From Poriferisphaera corsica (GTDB taxonomy: Bacteria; Planctomycetota; Phycisphaerae; Phycisphaerales; Phycisphaeraceae): a DNA stretch of 64,000 bases. Of this stretch, positions 36,124 to 46,079 are shown one piece after another; the first letter of the stretch is position 1; every line of letters begins with the position of its first letter. The stretch lies in the NCBI RefSeq assembly GCF_007747445.1, contig NZ_CP036425.1, positions 868,001 through 932,000 on the forward strand. Direction: 5' to 3'. Below the pieces are notes generated by a model. That model was not told the DNA's origin, did not search any database, and worked only from the letters and a program-made list of their open reading frames with translations. Both the position numbers and the translations under genes were made by a program.

Positions 36124-37120
36124 TAAATCTACGGCCTTGCGATGGATTTTAAGCTCTTTTTTATGAACGAAATCATAAGGTTCTTACGCGAATGATATTG
36201 CGATTTTAACAGGATCACATCCCAGCGATCATATGCTTCTTTCGTATCTGCTGACCCAAAGACAGTTCGTCGTATCCAGCAGCCAAAATCATCCGGAAAT
36301 ACGCCATTCAGCAAAACGGTATGCAGCTGAGGAGCGGTGGTGTTGTTTTCTGGGTAACGACAACGTGAGTGAAGACCTTCTCATCCGAAGGCCACTGCCG
36401 GTAGCCGCCCGATTTCTGTCGCCAGTGGATTACTTATTAAAATAGATGCGATCCATATCACATCGTTCATATCTGAAACTCAAAGAATCGAAATTACATA
36501 GATTATGTTAGAAACACATGAGTAAAGAGAGTGGCTCGAACGAGTTTTTGGTGTTCTATATATGGTTCGATTTTGCCGCCATTGAAAATATAGTCAAAAA
36601 TAATCTCGCCACATATCGTTTTGTAAAAATGTTTTCCCTAGCATGACAGAATTTCTCATACATATTCTGCGCGACAATGCGGTATGGCCCAATACTCAGT
36701 TTTAAATATAGTACAAGCGAATCATAATTGATCTAACTAACGGTTAGATTGTCGTTAGTCGTTAGAATTTCTGAATATAAAACGTTATTTCATATGCGGC
36801 ACTAAAAAATAAAATCAACCATAGCGAATAGATAGCGATGATAAACAGATAAGCCTTGTTTTTAAGGGGTTTAGTCATTTGCTTGAACAACTAATGTAAT
36901 TCCCTATATTCCGCGATATTCTCGCGATTGCGCTCGCATTTGCTTTTAGATGATGTATATTAATCACAGTTATTTTTGACGAGGAGAGTAGGGGGAGGGT
37001 CGATATTCCCTTCTGTATCTTCTCAATTTAATAATACTTGTAACTTTTATAACCCAAGTAGTTTGGGACTGCTTTTGATTTGATCAGGGTCTCAATCAAA
37101 ATGCTATGGGAGACGCATCT
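36124..37120. other. About 1 kb without a convincing gene
   Basis: Two short frames (36129-36314 on the minus strand, 36233-36445 on the plus strand) show no family signal. The minus-strand stretch VFPDDFGCWIRRT is followed in another frame upstream by VIHWRQKSGGYRQWP, so a decayed gene is possible. A 15-bp palindrome, CTAACTAACGGTTAG, lies at 36733-36747, inside a perfect ATCTAAC/GTTAGAT repeat, with GTCGTTAG repeated just after it. Confidence 0.4.
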
Positions 37121-37762
37121 ATGGGACGAACAACAAAAATTATTAAAACTAGCGTGCTGGCTTCAGCCTTAATTGCAGGCCCCGCAATGGCTGCCAGCTA
37201 TACTTACTCGAAAGGTGATTGGGCGCCCCCCGGTTCTGAGAACCCACCTTTCAGTGTCTCCAACACATGGAATGTCGATAATTCCGTCACCAGTGCAGGC
37301 ACAATCGAAGTCTGGTTCTTTGGCGATCTGGACAACATCGACGAGAACGTGCAGATCCAGTTCGAAAGTTTTGACCTCGGAACTCTCCTTGACGGCAACA
37401 TTGGCAATGACGTGTTTAATGCTGGTGCTGCTGGAGATCCGTTTTACGACGGATCAGTATCGAACCTTCAGTACGGTACGTTCAATAATCTTGGAGCGAA
37501 CGTGACCGACACTGGTACACAGCAAGTACAGATCCATTATGGCAAAGTATCGGTTTCGAAGGATGTGATCGATGCCCTCGTTGCAGACGGCATGGTCTCC
37601 TTCAGTCTGAACTTCACCGGCGACGTTGAAAACCTCATGCCACCCGCTCCAGTCGACGACTGGCTGCAGGTCAAGCTGACCTACGTCCCAACGCCTGCTG
37701 CCGCATCCATGGGCCTGGCCGCCCTCGCAGCACTCGCTTTCCGCAGAAAGCGCGACAAATAA
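37121..37762 (+). CDS. PEP-CTERM-like protein (VPTPAA tail)
   Basis: A 213-residue exported protein. The signal peptide is MGRTTKIIKTSVLASALIAG followed by PAMAA. The C-terminus VPTPAAASMGLAALAALAFR and the basic end RKRDK form a PEP-CTERM-like tail with VPTP in place of PEP. The middle is Gly/Asp/Asn rich and beta-like with no recognised domain. ATG 37121 is preferred because GGGAGA lies seven bases upstream and the signal peptide then begins normally; the frame extends to 37106. It stands 190 bp before dnaB. Confidence 0.75.
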   Translation: MGRTTKIIKTSVLASALIAGPAMAASYTYSKGDWAPPGSENPPFSVSNTWNVDNSVTSAGTIEVWFFGDLDNIDENVQIQFESFDLGTLLDGNIGNDVFNAGAAGDPFYDGSVSNLQYGTFNNLGANVTDTGTQQVQIHYGKVSVSKDVIDALVADGMVSFSLNFTGDVENLMPPAPVDDWLQVKLTYVPTPAAASMGLAALAALAFRRKRDK

Positions 37763-37955
37763 GCTGATCATGCGTCACGTCATCGTGACCACCAATAATG
37801 AGATTCGCAGGCATCGCTTCAGGCGGTGTCTGTTTTTTTGTCAATATTTTGCTGCAAATATCTCGAGAAGCACCCGAAAATGTTGATACTCTGTCAACAA
37901 GCCCGCGACAGATAAACCTGATTGTCAGTCTCACCGAAACCGCTAAATTGGGGTG

Positions 37956-39358
<1,403 letters not shown>

Positions 39359-39362
<4 letters not shown>

Positions 39363-39373
39363 TCGACGGTTAG
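39359..39373. repeat. 15-bp palindrome overlapping the dnaB stop
   Basis: CTAATCGACGGTTAG includes the TAA stop (39360-39362). A second copy, CTAACCAATGATTAG, lies at 39439-39453. Confidence 0.6.
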
Positions 39374-39772
39374 AAGGCTGCTCGTTTTGTTTTTATTGAG
39401 GGGGGGAGAAAAATTGTTGAAGAAAGTTTTGGCGTGAGCTAACCAATGATTAGACCTTTGTGTTTGTGTGCGCATTTCTATTGAGTAGACTGTGAGAATA
39501 GGGGTTAAGTGTGCGCACAAATGCGGTGTTATCCACAGAGAACGGCGCGTTTTGGCGCACAAAAAAGAAAATTTGATGGTTTTCCTGTATTCGAAATGGT
39601 TGGGAATTGAACAGAAATGGCCAGGAAATGTTCGGTTTGGGTGAGAAATGAATAGAAATCGCTAAGAAATCATCAGCGCGAATTAGGCCCAAAGCGCGTT
39701 TGTGCGCTTTTGTCATTAGGTGTGATATTTAGACTTTTTGGCATGGCTTTTGCATACGCGGTTTGGATGTTG
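39363..39772. other. Origin-like intergenic region after dnaB
   Basis: No gene is supported. It contains one perfect DnaA box TTATCCACA (39529-39537), the palindrome TGTGCGCACA (39510-39519), further GTGCGC/GCGCAC motifs (39463, 39551, 39698) and two AGAAAT-type repeats (39612, 39654). Related motifs occur upstream of 10.9 kb. One box alone does not define an origin. Confidence 0.45.
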
Positions 39773-40555
39773 CTATGTTTTTGAAAGCATGAAATGGCGG
39801 CTGAAGGAAGTGGTGGGTTGATGGGATTGGGTGAGTTTGAGGCCAAGCGGTGCGATGAGTGTTTGGAGGTCTTGATCATCGTAGAGGTAATGGATCTGAA
39901 TGGGTAAGTTTTGGCTGGCTGGTTTTTGGGGGGTGATTGGGGTGGTTGGAGTTGTTTGGGGGAGTGGGGTGAAGGTATGTTTGAATTGGAGGGTTTGGGT
40001 GTCGGGGTTGTATTGACCGCGATAGGTGAATTGGCCGGTGGAAAGGGTGTGGGCTCGGGTGATGTCGAGTTCTCGTTTTGGGGTGATGGCGTGCTTGTCC
40101 CACATTTCGATGTAGATGTGGCCAAGTCTATTCAAACGCTGTATGCAGAGTTTTAGGAGGGTGGCAAGTTCATCGGGTGGGAAGAGGCTAAAAGTGTAAT
40201 CAAGAGAATAGATGAGGTCGGCGGATTGGCTGCTGGAGACGAGATGATCTCGGAAATCCCTTTGTATGTAGGGAATTGGTGGATTGGTGGCGTGTTGTTT
40301 GGCGACAGTTAATGCGGCTTTTGAGAGGTCGATGCCTTGGATGTTGTGGTAGTTGCGATGGTGGAGTTCACGGAGGTGACGGCCTGTGCCGCAGCCGAGA
40401 TCCCAGAGGATGTGGTGAGGTTGGATGTTTGTTGCGTTGATGAGGGCCGTGATGTCTTGTTGGGTGGCATCCTTTGATTCCGCGTTGGGAAAGAGAGAGA
40501 ACCATGTGTCGAAGGTATGGGCGAGGTTCGAGGGGGAAGTGGTTGATGTACACAT
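39773..40555 (-). CDS. Class I SAM-dependent methyltransferase
   Basis: A 260-residue methyltransferase. Motif I is HILWDLGCGTGRHLRELH (about 48-65), followed by NIQGIDLSKAALTVAKQ with the ribose-binding Asp, and motif III-like ADLIYSLDYTFSLFPPDELA. The remainder (residues 160-260) is Thr/Pro rich in part (FTPLPQTTPTTPITPQKP) and probably shapes substrate binding. The substrate is not evident. It lies between dnaB's downstream region and a phosphoesterase on the same strand. Confidence 0.85.
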   Translation of the reverse strand: MCTSTTSPSNLAHTFDTWFSLFPNAESKDATQQDITALINATNIQPHHILWDLGCGTGRHLRELHHRNYHNIQGIDLSKAALTVAKQHATNPPIPYIQRDFRDHLVSSSQSADLIYSLDYTFSLFPPDELATLLKLCIQRLNRLGHIYIEMWDKHAITPKRELDITRAHTLSTGQFTYRGQYNPDTQTLQFKHTFTPLPQTTPTTPITPQKPASQNLPIQIHYLYDDQDLQTLIAPLGLKLTQSHQPTTSFSRHFMLSKT

Positions 40556-40581
40556 ATTGCTGCCGGATGTTGGGGGTAAAG

Positions 40582-40605
40582 AAAAAGGCGATCAGATGAT
40601 CGCCT
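40582..40605 (-). terminator. Terminator after phosphoesterase gene
   Basis: AGGCGATCA and TGATCGCCT form a perfect 9-bp stem with a two-base loop, and the tail on the minus strand is T-rich. Confidence 0.85.
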
Positions 40606-40620
40606 CTATTCGATGGTTAG
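40606..40620. repeat. Variant 15-bp palindrome after phosphoesterase
   Basis: CTATTCGATGGTTAG, one mismatch from CTAAY-N5-RTTAG, six bases after the phosphoesterase stop. Confidence 0.45.
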
Positions 40621-40625
40621 TTGTT

Positions 40626-41678
40626 TTATTTGGTTGCTTCGGGTTCGGTGTCGGGGTCTTGTGAGTCGAAGCGGTGGAGGGTGATGTTCTCGTATTGGAG
40701 TTTGTCGGGCAATGATTTGTCTTCAAAGATGGTTGAGTTGGATTTGAGGGCGAAGACGTTGGTGATTTTTTTATCGACGATATCGACGACGATGAGGGAT
40801 TGTTTTTGAGGTTCGGTTGTGCCGATGAGTTTGCGTGGGCCGTTGCCGCAGGCGTTGAGGGAGATGAGATTGAGGCCTTTTTTACGGGCTTTATAGTAGG
40901 CGTGATGATGGCCGGTGAAGAAGACGGAGACGTTATTGTCGGCGAAGAGTTTGGTGATGCGTGCGGCATCATCGGGGGTCATACATTGGGTTTCGCGGCC
41001 GTGAGCGATGGGGTAGGGGGGGACGTGTGCGGTTACGAAGACGTGGTCGAAGTTATTGGCGTTGGCGAGCGCTTCCTCGATGAAGGCCCATTGCTGTGAG
41101 TCGAGTGGTTCCATGGTGGTGATGTTGAGAGAGAGGAAGAGGATGTTGTTGACACTATGCGCGTAATAGGTGGGGAAGTCGTTGAGCCAACCGACGAAGT
41201 TCAGGGGCGGTTTGTTGTTGGGGTCTTGCCAACGTGCGCGGAAGACATCGCAGTCGATTTTGAAGGCGGGGTATCCTGAAGCGTCGTGGTTGCCGGGGGT
41301 TGGCGCGAAGGGGATGGCGGCGCGTTTGAGTGGGAGATAGACGGCGTTATCGAAGCCTTGCCACATGGAGTTGAGGATGTCTTGACCGAAGCCGCGTTTC
41401 TGTGCGGCGATGAGGTCGCCAGCGGAGATGACGAGATCGGGTTTGATGTGCTGGGTGGTGAGTCGGATGAGGTCGCGTACGTCTTTACGATAGGTGGTTT
41501 CGCCGTAGGATGAGTTGGCGTCGGAGAGGACGATAAAGCGTGTTGCGTTTTCGCCTTTGGGTTTGACGGGGATTTGATCGGGGCTGAATGGGAGGCGGTC
41601 GGCGGCGGCATTGAGTGTGGTGGTGAGGGTGAGGAGTAAGAGAGCCAACAGGGCGGGGATGTACGATAGCGATTTCAT
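40626..41678 (-). CDS. Exported metallophosphoesterase
   Basis: A calcineurin-like phosphoesterase of 350 residues with a signal peptide (MKSLSYIPALLALLLLTLTT ... NAAA). The metal-site motifs appear in order: FIVLSDANS (where the family usually has DxH), LVISAGDLI, PTPGNHDASGYP, FVTAHVPPYP and FFTGHHHAY. It would act in the periplasm or at the surface on phosphoesters or nucleotides. ATG 41678 with GGAG upstream is preferred; a TTG at 41684 adds two residues. The replaced first motif (DAN rather than DxH) is unusual and could change metal use. Confidence 0.82.
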   Translation of the reverse strand: MKSLSYIPALLALLLLTLTTTLNAAADRLPFSPDQIPVKPKGENATRFIVLSDANSSYGETTYRKDVRDLIRLTTQHIKPDLVISAGDLIAAQKRGFGQDILNSMWQGFDNAVYLPLKRAAIPFAPTPGNHDASGYPAFKIDCDVFRARWQDPNNKPPLNFVGWLNDFPTYYAHSVNNILFLSLNITTMEPLDSQQWAFIEEALANANNFDHVFVTAHVPPYPIAHGRETQCMTPDDAARITKLFADNNVSVFFTGHHHAYYKARKKGLNLISLNACGNGPRKLIGTTEPQKQSLIVVDIVDKKITNVFALKSNSTIFEDKSLPDKLQYENITLHRFDSQDPDTEPEATK

Positions 41679-41787
41679 GGGCAAAAACTCCGGTAGGGGG
41701 CGAGATGCTATTGTAACATTTCAATGATTGGATTGAAGGGGGATGTGGTGGAGTGATAAAAGTTGGGTTTGAGGGTTGTAAGAGGGT

Positions 41788-41915
41788 TTAGATTGCCTTG
41801 TGTAGATATTCACGTGTTGACCAGTGGGTCGTTACGTTATGAATGCTTATTTACGTGAACCTACTGCCGATGATGCTTCTGCTTATACGGCAAATAATGA
41901 TGCAAACTGCTCTAG
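41788..41915 (+). repeat. MITE-like interspersed element, copy A
   Basis: A 128-bp sequence homologous along its whole length to copy B (48288-48414). Shared blocks are TGGGTCGTTACGT, TGAxCCTxCTxCCGAT and TAATGATGCAAxxTGCTCTAG. Both copies begin TTAGA and end CTCTAG. Confidence 0.6.
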
Positions 41916-42073
41916 AATGCGTGCCAAGTGAGGATGATTGCGGTTTTGAGGGCGAGGCCGAGGTAAACGGTTTCGCCAACGTATTTGTCCCTAAAGCAAT
42001 CACGATAAAACTAGCGGGCGGGGCAGGTGAGGTTTGGGGGCATTTGTGTTGGTGGGATATATGTGTTGGGATG

Positions 42074-42103
42074 ACACCCTGCCACCGGCGGTAGCGGGCT
42101 TGA
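42074..42103 (+). repeat. REP-like hairpin 1 (ending GGGCTTGA)
   Basis: A stem around GGC (GCCACC...GGTAGC) followed by GGGCTTGA. It resembles hairpins at 44717 and 48569, which share the GGGCTTGA tail. Confidence 0.5.
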
Positions 42104-42130
42104 TGAGGGTAAGGGATTTAGGTGTGCACA

Positions 42131-42153
42131 AAAAAACCCGCCGAGGGCGGGTT
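42131..42153 (-). terminator. Terminator after DUF6607-like gene
   Basis: AACCCGCC, GAG, GGCGGGTT with an A-run on the + strand (T-run on the minus strand), 30 bp after the stop. Confidence 0.88.
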
Positions 42154-42166
42154 GGGGTTGTTTAGT

Positions 42167-42181
42167 CTAATAGACGATTAG
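42167..42181. repeat. 15-bp palindrome after DUF6607-like gene
   Basis: CTAATAGACGATTAG, an exact match to CTAAY-N5-RTTAG, ends two bases before the stop codon of the minus-strand gene. Confidence 0.6.
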
Positions 42182-42182
42182 G

Positions 42183-43187
42183 TTAGTTGGAATTTGTAAA
42201 GGTGAGTGGTGTGATGGCGGCGTGGATGAGTTCGTTGGCTTGGTCTTTGTGGGATTGGGTATATGAGTTTGATTTGTGGATGTCGTTGGCGATTTTGAGC
42301 ATTTCGCTGGCGACGGATTTGTTGTCTACTTTTTTGGTGATCTTGTAGGTTCTGGGTTGTTTGAGTTTGTTATGCCATGCGTTACGAACGTCAGCCCAGA
42401 ATGCTTTGGTGTTATCCCAGTAGAGGCGACCGGGGGTGAAGTCGGTTTGGTTGGTGCGTGTGTAGGTGTTGATGCCGATTTCGTGTGAGATGACTTCGAG
42501 TGGCTGGCCGGTGTCATCAAGGACGAGTTTCTGGTTGTCTTGCTCGTGGACCCAGCCATCAGGTGTGATGGTGTGGCGGTTCTTGGCGAGGAGAACGTCA
42601 TAGTCGCTACGGTTTGAGTATTCGCGTCGAGGGAGGGTTCGCCAAGTGTCTTGGGATTGCCAACTGGATTGGTTGCCGAGATGTGTCCACTGGCCGAGGG
42701 CTTCGTAGCGAGGAGAGTCGTCGACTTGATAGACGGCTTGGCTCCATTGGCCTTTTGATTCGTTGTCGTAGATTTCAGAGGTTTGGAAATTACGGTAGCC
42801 GATGTAGGTGGTGAGTTTGGTGTCCTGGTATTGCCAATCTTGGCGCCAATGTTTGGTGATGATGGGTTGATCGCTGTCTTCGAAGTACATGACGAGGATG
42901 TGTTGGAGTGAGATGAATGAGCTGGTGTCTTCGACGACAAAGACGTATTCGGTGGCTTTTGAGGTGTAGGGTTCTTCGAGTTGGTAATCGGGGATGCGAC
43001 TGAGGGTTTCGTGGAATTTGAATGAGACATCGAATTCGCCGGCCATGGCGAGGATCGCTTGGCGGTCGAGTTGGAATTTGGATTGAGTTGATGGTGGAGA
43101 GGAGGGGGAAGTGTTGGTGGGTGTTGAGGTTGCGCAGCCGACAAGCAGGGCGAGCAGGCAAAGGGGGATGATTGATTTGTAAAACAC
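42183..43187 (-). CDS. Lipoprotein, DUF6607-like
   Basis: A 334-residue exported lipoprotein with lipobox LLVGC at Cys18 followed by a Thr/Ser/Pro-rich spacer. The folded part starts near 45 (ILAMAGEFDVSFKFHETLS) and continues with YVFVVEDTSSFISLQHILVM and IITKHWRQDWQYQD, which match DUF6607 as I remember it. No catalytic motif is visible. The start is GTG 43187 with GGAAGGA upstream. It lies next to the AhbC/AhbD-like genes on the same strand; a link to heme or iron is a guess from position only. Confidence 0.6.
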   Translation of the reverse strand: MFYKSIIPLCLLALLVGCATSTPTNTSPSSPPSTQSKFQLDRQAILAMAGEFDVSFKFHETLSRIPDYQLEEPYTSKATEYVFVVEDTSSFISLQHILVMYFEDSDQPIITKHWRQDWQYQDTKLTTYIGYRNFQTSEIYDNESKGQWSQAVYQVDDSPRYEALGQWTHLGNQSSWQSQDTWRTLPRREYSNRSDYDVLLAKNRHTITPDGWVHEQDNQKLVLDDTGQPLEVISHEIGINTYTRTNQTDFTPGRLYWDNTKAFWADVRNAWHNKLKQPRTYKITKKVDNKSVASEMLKIANDIHKSNSYTQSHKDQANELIHAAITPLTFTNSN

Positions 43188-43376
43188 AGGCGTATCCTTC
43201 CGGATTATGTTGGGGGCGCTGTAGGCGAGGTTATTATATGAAATTGAGAATCAATATCAAATGCAAAGAAAGGGTGAATGCTTTCTATGGAGATTGATGG
43301 ATCGGGGAAGGATTGGGGATGAAGAGTTTGCGAGCTGTAAGCTTGCAGCTATTTGAGTTGTGGGTTGTGTGGCATG

Positions 43377-43406
43377 AAAAAACTGCGAGCTGGGGTGCTC
43401 GCAGTT
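43377..43406 (-). terminator. Terminator after ahbC-like gene
   Basis: AACTGCGAGC and GCTCGCAGTT form a perfect 10-bp stem, preceded by an A-run on the + strand (T-run on the minus strand). Confidence 0.9.
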
Positions 43407-43427
43407 GGGTGTGGTTTGGGTTGGTGT

Positions 43428-43442
43428 CTATTGGATGGTTAG
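43428..43442. repeat. Variant 15-bp palindrome overlapping ahbC stop
   Basis: CTATTGGATGGTTAG, one mismatch from the consensus, includes the stop codon of the minus-strand gene. Confidence 0.45.
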
Positions 43443-44641
43443 GTTGCGGGTGTGAGTTCTGTGTCGTTGAGGTAGCAGGAGGGGTCCATGCCGAGCCAGT
43501 TTTCGGTGGCGGCTTCGGCGCGGGTGCGGAGGTTGCCGTTGCAGATGTCGAGGAACTGACAAGAGCGGCATCTATCGGGGAGATAGTCTTTGCGATCGCG
43601 GAGTCGGGCGAGACGTTCGTCGTTGGCTGAGGCCCAGATTTCGGAGAATTTTTGATCTCGGATGTTGCCACAGTTGTAGTGCCATGAGAACTGGTCGTAG
43701 TGAACGAAGCCCATGGGGTCGATGGATGAGATGTTTGAGCCGGAGCGGTTGCCGCCGGTGCCTCGGAGTTGTTGCCAAACGTCTTCGGCTTTTTGCGGAT
43801 TTTGTTTTTGTAGTTGCAGGATTGCGTAGGCGGGGTCGGTGTGGTTGCCGACGGTGAGTACTTCGAGGGGTGAGCCAGATTGGTGGAGTTTGATGGTGCG
43901 GTCGAAGATCATGTCGACGACGTCGCGGGTTTGTTGGGAGGTGAGGTCGACTTTTTGCATTTTGCCGCCGCGGCCTGAGTAGGCGAGGTGGTAGACGCAG
44001 AGGCGGTCGATGTGGTATTCGTGGCAGAGATCGATGATGTCGTCGAGTTGGTGATAGTTGAGTGCGTGAACGGTGAAGCGAGCGCCGACTTTGATGCCGA
44101 CGTCTTTGCAGCGTTTGATGGCGGCGAGCGTTTGGTCGAAAGCGCCTTTCATGCCGCGGAGTTTGTCGTGGTTATCGCGGAGTCCGTCGATGGAGATGCC
44201 GACGTATTTGATACCGATGTCGGCGAGTTTGTGAGCGGTGGGTTGGTCGATGAGTAGGCCGTTGGTTGAGAGGGTGCATTGGATGCCGAGTGATTTGGCG
44301 TATTTGATGAGGTCGAGTGTGTCGGGCCGGACGAGGGGCTCGCCGCCTGAGAAGAGGACGGCGGGGACTTGGAATTCGGCGAGGTCGTCGAGGAGTGCGA
44401 TGCCTTCCTCGTGTGAGAGTTCGTTGGGGGCAGGGTTTGCGTCTGCGGATGCGTAGCAGTGGACGCATCGGAGGTTGCAGGCGCGGGTGACGGCCCAGAC
44501 CACAACGGGGCGTGGGGCATCGGGGAGGATGTTGTAGGTTTTGCCGGCGGGGTGTTGTCCGCGGTCACGTTTGGTGTGGCCATAGCGGAGGTCTTCGTTG
44601 CCGGCGGCGTGGTCGGCGAGGATATTGGATACGCTGAACAT
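43439..44641 (-). CDS. ahbC: Radical SAM protein, AhbC-like (didecarboxysiroheme deacetylase)
   Basis: A 400-residue radical SAM enzyme with the Fe-S cluster motif CNLRCVHC in RPVVVWAVTRACNLRCVHCY (about 50-70), followed by GGEPLVRPDTLDLIKYAKSL and VGISIDGLRDNHDKLRG. A SPASM-type second cluster region with Cys residues is at the end (CRSCQFLDICNGNLRTRAEA, DPSCYL). The whole layout, including YHLAYSGRG and HYDQFSWHYNCGNIR, matches AhbC as I remember it; AhbC removes acetate groups from 12,18-didecarboxysiroheme on the way to heme. AGGAG precedes the ATG at 44641. An AhbD-like gene lies upstream on the same strand. Confidence 0.82.
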   Translation of the reverse strand: MFSVSNILADHAAGNEDLRYGHTKRDRGQHPAGKTYNILPDAPRPVVVWAVTRACNLRCVHCYASADANPAPNELSHEEGIALLDDLAEFQVPAVLFSGGEPLVRPDTLDLIKYAKSLGIQCTLSTNGLLIDQPTAHKLADIGIKYVGISIDGLRDNHDKLRGMKGAFDQTLAAIKRCKDVGIKVGARFTVHALNYHQLDDIIDLCHEYHIDRLCVYHLAYSGRGGKMQKVDLTSQQTRDVVDMIFDRTIKLHQSGSPLEVLTVGNHTDPAYAILQLQKQNPQKAEDVWQQLRGTGGNRSGSNISSIDPMGFVHYDQFSWHYNCGNIRDQKFSEIWASANDERLARLRDRKDYLPDRCRSCQFLDICNGNLRTRAEAATENWLGMDPSCYLNDTELTPAT

Positions 44642-44716
44642 GGTTAAGGTTTTCTCCTGCAGGCGAACAGGGGTAAGAGAGTTTGGGGTTTAAGGGAGGT
44701 GAGGTGATGAGTAGAT

Positions 44717-44744
44717 CCCACATGCAGAGCATGTGGGCTTGAAG
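44717..44744 (+). repeat. REP-like hairpin 2
   Basis: CCCACATGC and GCATGTGGG around AGA (perfect 9-bp stem), followed by CTTGAAG. It lacks a T-run on either side, so it is not a standard terminator. Confidence 0.55.
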
Positions 44745-44766
44745 ATGTTAGCTGGTTTTGATCAGG

Positions 44767-44781
44767 CTAACTGATGATTAG
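44767..44781. repeat. 15-bp palindrome overlapping ahbD-like stop
   Basis: CTAACTGATGATTAG, exact match; it includes the stop codon (44778-44780) of the minus-strand gene. Confidence 0.6.
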
Positions 44782-46079
44782 ATGTCGGATGCGGCTGCTT
44801 GTTGGCAGGTGCATGCGTGCTCGTTGTTGAGCAGGTCGATGTTGGTTGTGTTTGATGTGGTGATGTGGTTATCGAGTGTGTATTTGCCGAGGTTTTTCTG
44901 GCGGTTGATGTGTTGCGCGAAGGTTGGTGGGATGTAGCCGCAATCGGGTTCGGGCGCGAGCATGTCGCCGGTGAGGGCTTTGGCGCGGGCGCGTGATCCG
45001 CCGCAGACGCAGCGGTAGTTGCAGTAGCCGCATTTACCTTTGAGGATTTCGGGTCGGCGAAGTTTTTTGAATGTGTCGCTGTTTTGGTAGATATCGACGA
45101 CGGACTGTTGGCGTGAGTTGCCGCAGTCGACGGGGAGGAAACCGGAGGGGTAGACGTCACCGATGTGTGAGACGAACATGATGCCTTTGCCGTCGTTGAG
45201 TCCGAGTGGCGCTTTGGAGGTTGAGCGTGGGTTGCCGTTTTGTGTGGGGATGGGTGAGGTGTTGCCGTTGGATTCGCGGTGGGGTCGGGCGACATCTTCG
45301 GCGGAGCCTTTGCCTTTGACGGGCATGGCGGCGAGGATTTCCTGTTGTTGCAGGAGGTAGCGGCGGTAGAAGGGTGCTTCGGTGGTTTTGATGGGGAAGG
45401 GGCGGCGTTGTGATTCGCGGAAGAGGGCTGCGAAAGAGTCTTTGTATTGCGGTGGGTCGATTTTGAGGTCGTTGATACCGCGGCCAACTGGGACGAGGTA
45501 GAAGACTGACCAGAGGTCGATATTGAGTGGTTCGAGGATGTCGGCCATGTCGGAGATTTGATCGACGTTGGCTTTGGTGATGGTGGTGTTGACTTGTGTT
45601 TCGAGGCCTAGTTTTTTAGCGACTTTGAGCATGTCGACGGCGTGTGTGAATGTGCCGGGGATGCCGCGTTGTTCGTCGTGTGTTGCGGCGTCTTTGCCGT
45701 CGATGGAGAGGCCGAGACGGGAGATGCCGGCTTTTTGTAGTTTCTTGAGTGAGGCGACGTTGAGTAGTGGTGTTGCTGAAGGGACGAATGAGACGTCGAG
45801 GCCAGCGGATTCGGTTGCGTAGGCGATGAGTTCGAAGATGTCGGGTCGTTTGAGTGGGTCGCCGCCGGTGATGACGAGGATGGGCTTTTTGGGGAATGTG
45901 GCGAGCTGATCGATGAGTGCTTTGGAGTCATCGGTGGAGAGTTCGTTGGGATGGGATTGAGGTTGGGCACATGCGCGGCAGTGCTTGCAGACGAGGTCGC
46001 AGGCGCGGGTCGCTTCGTAGAAGACGAGTAGAGGTGAGTGTTTGGTGTCTTCGATTTGGTATGTCCAGGCAGAACGCAT
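44778..46079 (-). CDS. Radical SAM/SPASM protein, AhbD-like
   Basis: A 433-residue radical SAM enzyme. The N-terminus has the cluster motif CDLVCKHCRACAQP, then VITGGDPLKRPDIFELIAY and LGLSIDGKDAATHDEQRG. A C-terminal SPASM segment GKCGYCNYRCVCGGSRARAK supplies cysteines for additional Fe-S clusters. The family includes heme synthase AhbD, which decarboxylates iron-coproporphyrin III. A Pro/Ser/Asn-rich insertion of about 40 residues (around 280-320) is unusual. ATG 46079 has GGAG seven bases upstream; a longer frame to 46139 has no such site. It probably acts with the adjacent AhbC-like protein. Confidence 0.78.
   Translation of the reverse strand: MRSAWTYQIEDTKHSPLLVFYEATRACDLVCKHCRACAQPQSHPNELSTDDSKALIDQLATFPKKPILVITGGDPLKRPDIFELIAYATESAGLDVSFVPSATPLLNVASLKKLQKAGISRLGLSIDGKDAATHDEQRGIPGTFTHAVDMLKVAKKLGLETQVNTTITKANVDQISDMADILEPLNIDLWSVFYLVPVGRGINDLKIDPPQYKDSFAALFRESQRRPFPIKTTEAPFYRRYLLQQQEILAAMPVKGKGSAEDVARPHRESNGNTSPIPTQNGNPRSTSKAPLGLNDGKGIMFVSHIGDVYPSGFLPVDCGNSRQQSVVDIYQNSDTFKKLRRPEILKGKCGYCNYRCVCGGSRARAKALTGDMLAPEPDCGYIPPTFAQHINRQKNLGKYTLDNHITTSNTTNIDLLNNEHACTCQQAAASDI

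Larger units (their letters stand above)
41679..42182. other. Intergenic region with repeats
   Basis: No gene is supported. It holds a 128-bp MITE-like element (41788-41915), a REP-like hairpin (42074-42103), a terminator and a 15-bp palindrome, listed separately. Confidence 0.5.

Noticed and set aside
41843-42094. Open frame across MITE copy A
   Set aside because: It arises from the repeat and flanking sequence and has no family signal.
44717-44744. Standard rho-independent terminator
   Set aside because: The stem is perfect but no T-run follows on either strand, so it was placed with the REP-like hairpins.
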